A stretch of DNA of 6,154 bases from Citricoccus sp. WCRC_4 (GTDB lineage Bacteria > Actinomycetota > Actinomycetes > Actinomycetales > Micrococcaceae), in contig JAPFFX010000359.1 in NCBI GenBank assembly GCA_026645375.1, forward strand, positions 1 to 6,154, given 5' to 3'. A program made the position numbers and the translations under genes. Numbering within the stretch: the stretch's first letter is position 1; each line of letters opens with the position of its first letter. The notes beneath the pieces are model-generated. The model was not told the origin of the DNA, did not search any database, and saw only the letters and a program-made list of their open reading frames with translations. Positions 1 to 6,154 of the stretch are shown here, one piece after another.

Positions 1-1
1 C

Positions 2-2299
2 CTGACCGTGGGCCACCGGATGGGTCCGGAGGTGCTCACCGCCTGGCAGCGCGTGGCCCGGCGCATCCCCGCCCAGCCCGGGATGCTGGAGGTCCGCCAG
101 GACCTGGCGCCCCGGGAGGACACCGGGGCGGGAGACGTCGCCGTGCACCTGGTGGCCTCCCCGGCCCATGAACAGCACCTCGTGCTGCAGCAGTTGCTGC
201 ACCTGCACCACCGTGAGGGCATCGCCCTGGACCGGCTGGCGGTCATGGCCCGGTCGGGACCCCTGGTGGCCGAGATGGGGCGGTTCCTCGAGTCCGAGGG
301 AATCCCCGTCAACCACTCCCTCTCGGACACGGTGCTCAAGACCGAGCCGGCCGTGACCCCGTTGCTGTACCTGCTCCGGACGGTGTCCGCACCGACGGGC
401 AGCCCCGAGTCCGCCCCGGACATCGACCGGGCGCTGTGGCTGGCCGGGGGCCGGTATGGCGGGGCCACGGCCCTGCACCTGCGCCAGTTGCGCCAGCGAC
501 TGCTCCGGGACGAGCGCGCACGGGGAGGCACCCGCGCCAGCACCGAGCTGATGCTGGGCGCCCTCGAGGACCCCGGGTCCCTCGACGACTACCGGCTCGC
601 CGGAGCCGGACTCCAGCGCATCGCCCGCATGGTCGCCGCCGGACGTACGGCGGCGAAGGATCCCGCCGCCACCGCGGAGACCGTCCTGTGGGCCCTGTGG
701 GATGCCTCTGACCGCCCGGGCCGCTGGGAACGGGAGGCGGTGGCCGGGACGGGCGCGGACGCCCGGCGTGCCGACCGGGACCTGGACGCCGTCGTCGGGC
801 TCTTCCAGGCCGCGGAGCGCTACGTGGACCAGTTCCCGGGGGCCTCGGCGCTGTCCTTCGCCGACTACATGGAGGCGCAGGACCTGCCGATGGACTTCCT
901 GGCCTCCACTGCCCGGCACGAAGGCTCCGTCTCCGTGCTGACCCCGGCCACGGCCGCCGGACAGGAATGGGACGCGGTCATCATCGCGGGCCTGCAGGAC
1001 GGCATCTGGCCCAACACCCGGCTGCGCGGACAGTTGCTGGGGGCCGGCGACCTCGCGGACGTCGCCTCGGGGCGTGGAACGATCGCCGACCGGCGGTCCC
1101 GCACCGCCGAGGTCCGCCAGGACGAGCTGCGCAGCTTCTCCACTGCGGTGTCCCGAGCCTGCCGGACCGTGATCGGCGTGGCGGTCGCCTCCGATGACGC
1201 CCAGCCGAGCGACTTCCTGGACGTCCTGTCGCCGTGGCGCGAGCTGGAGAGCACCCGCCCGCTGACCGACGTCCCGCCACCCATCACGGCCACCGCGCTG
1301 GTCGCCGGGTTGCGGCGACGACTGGAAGAGGCGGCCGCCCGGCCGGCCGACGACGGCGCGACGGCGCCGGAACCGCTCGAGGCCGGGCTCGCCGAGGCGG
1401 CCTCCGCCCTGGCCCTGCTGGCGGCGGAGGGCATCCGGGGGGCGGATCCGCAGGACTGGTGGGGGTTGCTGCCGCTGTCCACGCAGGAACCCCTCGTGGA
1501 CGTCGCCACCACCGCGATCCCCGTCTCGCCGTCGAGGGTGGAGACCGCCCTGAAGTCGCCGCTGAACTGGTTCCTCTACCAGGCCGGCGCCCAGCCGGGC
1601 AGCACCCAGGCGCAGTCGATCGGCACGCTCATCCACGCCGTGGCCGAGGCCCACCCGGACGGCCCGGCCGAGGCCCTGGCCGAGGAGCTGGAGCGGCGCC
1701 TGCCGGACCTCGGCCTGGAGCCGGGCTGGGAATCCGAGCGCATCGAGGCCGAGGCCCGTCGGATGCTCGAGTACTTCGTGTCCTACCTGCGCCAGATGGC
1801 CCGGGACGGCCGGTCGCTGGTCGACGTGGAGCACCGGTTCCACCAGGAACTCGAGCGTGACGGGCTGAGGGTACGCATCAACGGCAGCATCGACCGGCTG
1901 GAGCGGGACGCCCAGGGCCGACCCGTCGTCATCGACCTCAAGACCGGTCGGCACGAACCCTCCAAGAGCGACATGCTCCAGCTGCCCCAGCTGGGGGTCT
2001 ACCAGGCGGCCATCGCGGCCGGGGCGGTGGGCGAGCAGGACTTCGGCCGACCCCACGAACCGGGCGGGGCGGCACTCGTGCAGCTGCGCACCAAGAACAA
2101 GTCGGTCAAGATCCAGGACCAGCCGGCCCTGGCCGCGGACGACCAGTGGGCCCTCGACGAGGTCTTCACCGCAGCGGCCAGCATGGTCGGCCCGGAGTTC
2201 CTCGCAGTCCACGGCGGGCCGGACGACCCCGGTTGTGCCCTGCCCTCCGTGTGCCCCATCCACAGTGACGGAAGGCAGGCCACCGAATGGCACCGATGA
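2..2299 (+). CDS. adnA: AdnA-like helicase-nuclease subunit (partial, 5' end outside window)
   Basis: This is the C-terminal 765 residues of the AdnA subunit of the AdnAB double-strand-break resection complex. The frame is open to the window edge, so the start, Walker A and Walker B are not visible. Residues are counted from the Val codon at nt 8. Residues 1-5 (VGHRM) match the helicase motif III HRS/YRS block. Residues 44-125 resemble the UvrD motif IV region. Residues 311-321 (LTPATAAGQEW) are a degenerate motif V and 371-384 a degenerate motif VI that keeps R383. Residues 506-763 form a RecB-like PD-(D/E)XK nuclease: H543 (GTLIH), D629 (GSIDR), D643 and K645 (VIDLKTG), then Q658/Q661 and Y665. 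The C-terminus has C743 and C749 of the usual AdnA/AddB-type iron-sulfur staple, but the other two expected cysteines are S517 and D740. In mycobacteria the AdnA nuclease cuts the unwound 5' strand. Mycobacterial AdnA is about 1050 aa, so roughly 280-300 residues lie upstream. A generic RecB-family nuclease is the only alternative reading, and the pairing with adnB argues against it. Confidence 0.88.
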   Translation: MTVGHRMGPEVLTAWQRVARRIPAQPGMLEVRQDLAPREDTGAGDVAVHLVASPAHEQHLVLQQLLHLHHREGIALDRLAVMARSGPLVAEMGRFLESEGIPVNHSLSDTVLKTEPAVTPLLYLLRTVSAPTGSPESAPDIDRALWLAGGRYGGATALHLRQLRQRLLRDERARGGTRASTELMLGALEDPGSLDDYRLAGAGLQRIARMVAAGRTAAKDPAATAETVLWALWDASDRPGRWEREAVAGTGADARRADRDLDAVVGLFQAAERYVDQFPGASALSFADYMEAQDLPMDFLASTARHEGSVSVLTPATAAGQEWDAVIIAGLQDGIWPNTRLRGQLLGAGDLADVASGRGTIADRRSRTAEVRQDELRSFSTAVSRACRTVIGVAVASDDAQPSDFLDVLSPWRELESTRPLTDVPPPITATALVAGLRRRLEEAAARPADDGATAPEPLEAGLAEAASALALLAAEGIRGADPQDWWGLLPLSTQEPLVDVATTAIPVSPSRVETALKSPLNWFLYQAGAQPGSTQAQSIGTLIHAVAEAHPDGPAEALAEELERRLPDLGLEPGWESERIEAEARRMLEYFVSYLRQMARDGRSLVDVEHRFHQELERDGLRVRINGSIDRLERDAQGRPVVIDLKTGRHEPSKSDMLQLPQLGVYQAAIAAGAVGEQDFGRPHEPGGAALVQLRTKNKSVKIQDQPALAADDQWALDEVFTAAASMVGPEFLAVHGGPDDPGCALPSVCPIHSDGRQATEWHR
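2270..2279 (+). promoter_or_regulatory. Ribosome binding site for adnB inside the adnA 3' end
   Basis: GGAAGG at 2270-2275, followed by AGG at 2277-2279, is a purine-rich Shine-Dalgarno-like stretch. GGAAGG lies 11 nt before the ATG at 2287 and AGG lies 7 nt before it. It is 20 nt before the in-frame ATG at 2296, which is too far. This favours 2287 as the adnB start. The site is within adnA coding sequence, so ribosomes finishing adnA pass over it. Confidence 0.5.
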
Positions 2300-5200
2300 C
2301 CCAGGAGACCACCGTGGCGCAGTACACGCCCGAGGACCTCGCCGAGCGGCTGGGTCAGTACGCCCCGACCCCCGAACAGTCCGTGGTGATCAGCTCCCCG
2401 CTCGAACCGCGGCTCGTGGTGGCCGGCGCCGGCTCCGGCAAGACGGCCACCATGTCGGACCGCGTGGTGTGGTTGGTCGCCAACGGCCTCGTCGCCCCGG
2501 ACCAGGTGCTCGGGGTGACCTTCACCCGCAAGGCCGCCGGCGAACTGGCCCACCGGATCAACCGCAAGCTCGACCTGCTCACCGAGACCGGTATCGAGAT
2601 CGAGGGAGCCGAGGAGGCGCCCGCCCGGGCCAGCGTCTCCACCTACCACTCGTACGCGCACACACTGGTGCGCGACCACGGCATGCGGATCGGGCTGGAG
2701 CCGGACACCGGGATGATCGGCGAGGCCCAGTCCTACCAGATGGTCGCCCGGCTGGTCCGCGCCTACGAGGGGGACCTGGGCTTCGCCGACGCGGCCTCCT
2801 CCACCATCGTCCGGGGAGTCATCAAGCTGGCGGCGGACTGCGCCGAGCACCTGGTGGAGCCGGAGGACGTGGAGGAGTTCCTGACCCGGGCCCACGACGC
2901 CGGGGCGTCCCTGCCCTACAGCGAGAAGCAGGTCGAGGGCAGCCATGCCAAGGTAGCCTCCATCCTCGGCATGCTGCGCCTGCGCCGCGTGATGTCCCAC
3001 CTGGTGGCGGACTACCGGGCCGCGAAGGACGAGGCCGGGGTCATGGACTACGGGGACCTGGTGCGGTACGCGGCACGCATCGCGAGCGAGGTCGACGCCG
3101 TCGGGGAGATCGAGCGCTCGCGCTTCCGGGTGGTGCTGCTGGACGAGTTCCAGGACACCTCCCACGCCCAGCTGGAACTGTTCCGCGGACTGTACGGCCA
3201 CCACGGCCACCCGGTCACGGCCGTGGGCGATCCCAACCAGTCCATCTACGGCTTCCGGGGGGCTTCCGCGGGGCAGTTGTTCGCCTTCCCCGGGCAGTTC
3301 CCCGTACCGGATCCCGACGGCGGTGCCCGGCCGGCCCCGGTCAGCTACCTGACCACGGCGTGGCGCAATTCCCTCAACGTCCTGGCCGCGGCCAACACGG
3401 TGGCCGACCCCCTGCGCAGCGAACCGGTGAACGGGATCGAGGTGAAGCCGCTCGCCCCGTCGCCGGTCGCCGGGGACGGTGAGGTCCGGGTGTCCTGGCT
3501 GCCCGACTCCGAGCAGGAGGCGGCGGCCGTCGTCGAGGCCCTCAAGGACGCCGCGGACGAGGACCTGCCGGTGGCCGAACGGCGCACGCGCGCCGTGCTG
3601 TGCCGCACCCGCCGGCAGTTCGAACCGCTCATGGAGGCCCTGGACACCGCGGGAGTGCCCTACGAGGTCCTGGGCCTGTCCGGGCTGCTGTCCATCCCCG
3701 AGGTCGCGGACGTCATCGCCGTGCTGCAGGTGATCTCGGATCCGCGCCGTTCCGACCACCTGATGCGGATCCTCACCGGTCCCCGCTGGCGCATCGGCAC
3801 CGCCGACCTGATGGTGCTGCAGGAACGGGCCTCGGCCCTGGCCCGGAACCGGCGGCGCGCCGAGCCGGACACCGGGGCCGGGACCGGCGAGGACGAGGAC
3901 GCCACCAACCAGGACACCTCGCCGGAGGAGGAGTCCGAGGCCGCCTCACTCGTGGAGGCGTTGGACTGGCTGCCCGAACCGGGCTGGACGTCCGGGGCCG
4001 GCCGGTCGTTCAGTGCCGAGGGCCGGCGCCGGCTGGAGCGGCTGGCTGCCGAGCTGAGGTCGCTGTCGGGACAGACCGGCCTGGAGTTGCCGGCCCTGAT
4101 CCGGCTGGTGGAGAAGACCCTGGGCCTGGATGTCGAGGTCCTGGCCCGCCCGGGCGTCACGGGCGTGGCCGCACGCCGGCACCTGGACGCCTTCCTCGAC
4201 GCGGCACGGGACTTCTCCCACGGCGCCGAGGAGGGGTCCAGCACGGACCTCACCGCGTTCCTGGCCTGGCTCGAGGCCGCCGAGGAACGGGAGAACGGGC
4301 TGGGGATCACGGGTGTCGAACCCCGCCACGATGCCGTCCAGCTGCTGACCGCACACGCCTCCAAGGGACTGGAGTGGGACGTCGTGGCCGTGCCGGGCAT
4401 GGTGGACGGCCAGTTCCCCGGCACCACGTTCGACACCTGGACCGCGCACGGCAGCGGTCACCTGCCGTGGGACCTCCGCGGTGACCGGCAGAGCCTGCCG
4501 CACTGGTCCAGGGACTGGGCCACGCAACAGGACTGGGCCGGCCACGCGGTCGGCTGGTGGCTCAAGCACCAGGAGGCCTATCCGGATTCCTACCGGGACC
4601 GGGCGGCCGAGCATCACCTGCAGGAGGAACGCCGGCTGGCCTACGTGGCCTTCACCCGCGCCCGGACCCTGCTGCTGGTCAGCGGCAGCCACTGGCGCGG
4701 GTCGAACAAGACCCCGGCGGAACCGTCGGTGTTCCTGGCCGAACTGGCCGAACGGGCCGGCACGCCGGAGGTCACGCGTGGCACGTGGACGGAACCCGAG
4801 GAGGCGGGGGAGGCGAACCCGTTCGCCGGACGGAAGCTCACGGCCTGGTGGCCGTTCGACCCGTTGGACGGGCCGGTGGTCCGGGTCATGCACCCGGAGG
4901 CACCCGATGACGAGGACCGCGCCACCCTCCTGCCACCCCGGGCCCGGGCCCGCCGGAGGGCCCTGGAGACTGCGGCGGACTGGGTTCGGCAGGCGGACCC
5001 GCTCGAGGTGGTGGACGGGGGAGCGACCGACCTGGCGCGCCAGGCCCAGTGGGTCCTGGACCGGGCCGCACCGGTGAATCACCGCGGGGCCGCCGTGGAA
5101 CTGCCCAGCCACATCAGTGCCTCGACCTTCGTGGAGATGGCCGACGACCCCGAGGCACTGGCCCGCCAGCTGCGGCGGCCCATGCCCCGGCCGCCCGCGC

Positions 5201-5733
5201 ACGCCGCACGCCGCGGGACGGCGTTCCACAGCTGGGTGGAGGACCACTTCGGCAGCACCGGGATGCTCGACTTCGAGGACGCGGAGGACTCGGCGGACCA
5301 CTGGGTGGAGGACGCCCTGGACCTGGAGCCGATGAAGCAGGGCTTCCTGGCCAGCCGCTGGGCGGACCGGGTGCCCGTCGTCGTGGAGCCCCCGGTGGAG
5401 ACCACGGTCGGGGGCGTGACCCTGCGCGGACGGATCGACGCCGTCTTCCGGGAGGGCGGGTCCAGCGATGCCTTCGACGACCCGCAGGCCCGCTGGGAAC
5501 TGGTGGACTGGAAGACCGGTGCCGTGCCGCGCGGCCGGGACCTCGAGGTCAAGTCCCTCCAGCTGGCCGTCTACCGGCTCGCCTGGTCACGCCTGCACGG
5601 TATTCCCCTGCAGAACATCAGCGCGAGCTTCGTCTACGTGGCCCACGGCGTCGAGAAGTCGATGCACGACCTCGCGGGCGAGGAGGAACTGGAGCGGATC
5701 CTGGCCGACGCCATCCGGCCGGCCGGGAGCTGA
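2287..5733 (+). CDS. adnB: AdnB-like ATP-dependent DNA helicase-nuclease subunit
   Basis: This encodes the lead motor and second nuclease of the AdnAB complex, which unwinds and resects DNA double-strand ends for recombination in the cytoplasm. The motifs, in order, are: Q motif near TPEQ (28-31); Walker A AGAGSGKT (46-53); Ia VTFTRKAA (77-84); Walker B LLDEFQDT (284-291); III VGDPNQSIYGFRGA (313-326) with TTAWRNS (356-362); V LLTAHASKGLEW (686-697); VI ERRLAYVAFTRAR (781-793). The C-terminal PD-(D/E)XK nuclease has H981, D1051 (GRID), D1074 and K1076 (VDWKTG), Q1092 and Y1096. All catalytic positions look intact. The only cysteines are C185 and C439, neither in the nuclease domain, so no iron-sulfur staple is expected there. 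D286 and D1074 correspond by motif to the motor and nuclease aspartates studied in Mycobacterium smegmatis AdnB. At 1148 aa it is slightly longer than the mycobacterial protein (about 1100 aa); an acidic linker at 525-552 may account for part of this. The start at 2287 is chosen for its Shine-Dalgarno spacing; ATG 2296 is possible. It overlaps adnA by 13 nt. A lone UvrD/PcrA is excluded by the fused nuclease. Confidence 0.93.
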   Translation: MAPMTQETTVAQYTPEDLAERLGQYAPTPEQSVVISSPLEPRLVVAGAGSGKTATMSDRVVWLVANGLVAPDQVLGVTFTRKAAGELAHRINRKLDLLTETGIEIEGAEEAPARASVSTYHSYAHTLVRDHGMRIGLEPDTGMIGEAQSYQMVARLVRAYEGDLGFADAASSTIVRGVIKLAADCAEHLVEPEDVEEFLTRAHDAGASLPYSEKQVEGSHAKVASILGMLRLRRVMSHLVADYRAAKDEAGVMDYGDLVRYAARIASEVDAVGEIERSRFRVVLLDEFQDTSHAQLELFRGLYGHHGHPVTAVGDPNQSIYGFRGASAGQLFAFPGQFPVPDPDGGARPAPVSYLTTAWRNSLNVLAAANTVADPLRSEPVNGIEVKPLAPSPVAGDGEVRVSWLPDSEQEAAAVVEALKDAADEDLPVAERRTRAVLCRTRRQFEPLMEALDTAGVPYEVLGLSGLLSIPEVADVIAVLQVISDPRRSDHLMRILTGPRWRIGTADLMVLQERASALARNRRRAEPDTGAGTGEDEDATNQDTSPEEESEAASLVEALDWLPEPGWTSGAGRSFSAEGRRRLERLAAELRSLSGQTGLELPALIRLVEKTLGLDVEVLARPGVTGVAARRHLDAFLDAARDFSHGAEEGSSTDLTAFLAWLEAAEERENGLGITGVEPRHDAVQLLTAHASKGLEWDVVAVPGMVDGQFPGTTFDTWTAHGSGHLPWDLRGDRQSLPHWSRDWATQQDWAGHAVGWWLKHQEAYPDSYRDRAAEHHLQEERRLAYVAFTRARTLLLVSGSHWRGSNKTPAEPSVFLAELAERAGTPEVTRGTWTEPEEAGEANPFAGRKLTAWWPFDPLDGPVVRVMHPEAPDDEDRATLLPPRARARRRALETAADWVRQADPLEVVDGGATDLARQAQWVLDRAAPVNHRGAAVELPSHISASTFVEMADDPEALARQLRRPMPRPPAHAARRGTAFHSWVEDHFGSTGMLDFEDAEDSADHWVEDALDLEPMKQGFLASRWADRVPVVVEPPVETTVGGVTLRGRIDAVFREGGSSDAFDDPQARWELVDWKTGAVPRGRDLEVKSLQLAVYRLAWSRLHGIPLQNISASFVYVAHGVEKSMHDLAGEEELERILADAIRPAGS

Positions 5734-5747
5734 CCGGCCGGGAGCTG
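5719..5747 (+). repeat. 14-bp direct tandem repeat spanning the adnB stop codon
   Basis: CCGGCCGGGAGCTG occurs at 5719-5732 and again at 5734-5747, separated by one base, giving a 15-nt period. The TGA stop (5731-5733) starts inside the first copy and ends on the spacer base. The period is five codons, so it looks like a small slippage duplication at the gene end. No function is evident. Confidence 0.7.
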
Positions 5748-5752
5748 GCCGG

Positions 5753-5773
5753 ACCGGGCCTCGCGGGGCCGGT
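5753..5773. terminator. Possible bidirectional terminator hairpin between convergent genes
   Basis: ACCGGGCC (5753-5760) can pair with GGGCCGGT (5766-5773) around a 5-nt TCGCG loop, with one G-G mismatch in the stem. The outer pairs G5752-T5774 (wobble) and G5751-C5775 could extend it. It sits exactly between the stop codons of the convergent adnB and the minus-strand gene. There is no following U-tract on either strand, so it is at best an atypical GC-rich terminator of the kind common in actinobacteria. In sequence this GC-rich, chance hairpins are frequent. Confidence 0.35.
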
Positions 5774-6154
5774 TCAGGAGGACGAGTCGGTGCCCCGCTC
5801 GATCCGCAGCTGCCGGACCTCATCGAGGTCGAGGGCGGTCGTGGGCGGTTCCTCGGCGCGGTGCGATCCCGAGAACCGGGCCTCGTCCACGGTCGCGTCC
5901 GCGGCCTCGTCGGGCGCGTTCTCGGCTGCGCTGCCCTCGTCCTCGGACTCCACCTCGGTGGTGTCCACCGGGTCGTGGTCGGTGATGACGGCGTCGTCCT
6001 CATCGTCTTGATCGTCTACCGCGGCCTCGCCGTCCGTCTCTGGCGCCTCCGTGGCCTCCGGCGTATGGGATCCGGCCGCGTGCGACCCCGGCCCCCCGGA
6101 CGCCGGGGACCCCGGCACGCTCGCGCCCACGCCCGGGGTCGCGTCCCCGCCCGC
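5774..6154 (-). CDS. Acidic low-complexity C-terminal tail of an unidentified protein (partial)
   Basis: The 126 visible codons are open through the window edge, so the N-terminus and any folded domain lie beyond 6154. The GTG at 6128-6130 is an internal Val codon or a weak start candidate; it has no recognisable ribosome site and the frame stays open upstream of it. From N to C there is a Gly/Ala/Pro/Ser-rich stretch, then about 52 residues (5879-6034) with 23 Asp/Glu and no Lys or Arg, then a more ordinary ending that includes DLDEVRQLRIERG (around 5786-5824), which could form a short helix. Codons are strongly GC-ending in this frame, supporting real coding. There is no transmembrane segment, signal peptide or catalytic motif in view. 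The gene converges on adnB with a 40-nt gap, so it is not part of the adnAB operon. Family not recognised; a cytoplasmic protein with a disordered acidic tail is all that can be said. Confidence 0.6.
   Translation of the reverse strand, partial: AGGDATPGVGASVPGSPASGGPGSHAAGSHTPEATEAPETDGEAAVDDQDDEDDAVITDHDPVDTTEVESEDEGSAAENAPDEAADATVDEARFSGSHRAEEPPTTALDLDEVRQLRIERGTDSSS

Noticed and set aside
2235..3482. Alternate-frame + strand reading of 415 codons starting at the adnA end
   Set aside because: It overlaps the conserved adnB motor domain in another frame; its product is Arg/Gly/Pro-rich, typical of frame-shifted GC-rich coding sequence.
1999..3759. Long open reading frame on the - strand (586 codons) across the adnA/adnB junction
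   Set aside because: It lies wholly antisense to two well-supported genes, and its translation is rich in Gly, His, Arg and Val with no recognisable domain. Such antisense frames are expected in very GC-rich genes.
3946..5301. Open reading frame of 451 codons on the - strand within adnB
   Set aside because: It is antisense to conserved motifs V and VI and the nuclease domain of adnB, with low-complexity composition and no motif of its own.
2..5733. Possible anti-phage or novel defence system built on the helicase-nuclease pair
   Set aside because: The two-subunit arrangement, motif order and lengths match the housekeeping AdnAB resection complex, and no defence-type partner genes or mobile element signs are seen in the window.
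5049..6011. Alternate-frame + strand reading running past the adnB stop, ending in serine runs
   Set aside because: The first part is a shadow of adnB, and the Ser-rich end is the complement of the Asp/Glu codons of the minus-strand gene, so it mirrors that gene and does not add a new one.

Overview
The window is very GC-rich with strongly GC-biased third codon positions, and it carries the paired helicase-nuclease genes of the AdnAB type. Both facts point to an actinobacterium. Divergence in detail from the mycobacterial proteins would fit a Micrococcales/Micrococcaceae-like host, but that finer placement is inference.

Layout: (1) Positions 2-2299, + strand, hold the 3' three-quarters of an adnA-like gene. 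It begins inside the motor domain, at about helicase motif III, and runs through a degenerate second RecA-like domain into a complete PD-(D/E)XK nuclease domain. (2) Positions 2287-5733, + strand, hold a complete adnB-like gene (1148 aa) with every superfamily 1A helicase motif intact and its own PD-(D/E)XK nuclease at the C-terminus. The two genes overlap by 13 nt (or by 4 nt, ATGA, if the second in-frame ATG is used), so they form one operon and are probably translationally coupled. (3) Positions 5734-5773 are a short convergent intergenic gap with a 14-bp tandem repeat across the adnB stop codon and a GC-rich hairpin. (4) Positions 5774-6154, - strand, hold the acidic, low-complexity C-terminal tail of a protein that continues beyond the window.

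Together adnA and adnB encode the heterodimeric motor-nuclease that resects DNA double-strand breaks for homologous recombination, the actinobacterial counterpart of RecBCD/AddAB. The division of labour looks asymmetric. AdnB has a full ATPase motor, whereas the visible AdnA motor motifs are eroded; both nuclease centres look intact. The most notable deviation is in AdnA: two of the four cysteines expected to hold the iron-sulfur cluster of its nuclease domain appear to be replaced (Ser and Asp).

I found no mobile element, CRISPR array, RNA gene or clearly undescribed system. The long antisense and alternate-frame open readings are shadows of adnA/adnB caused by high GC.
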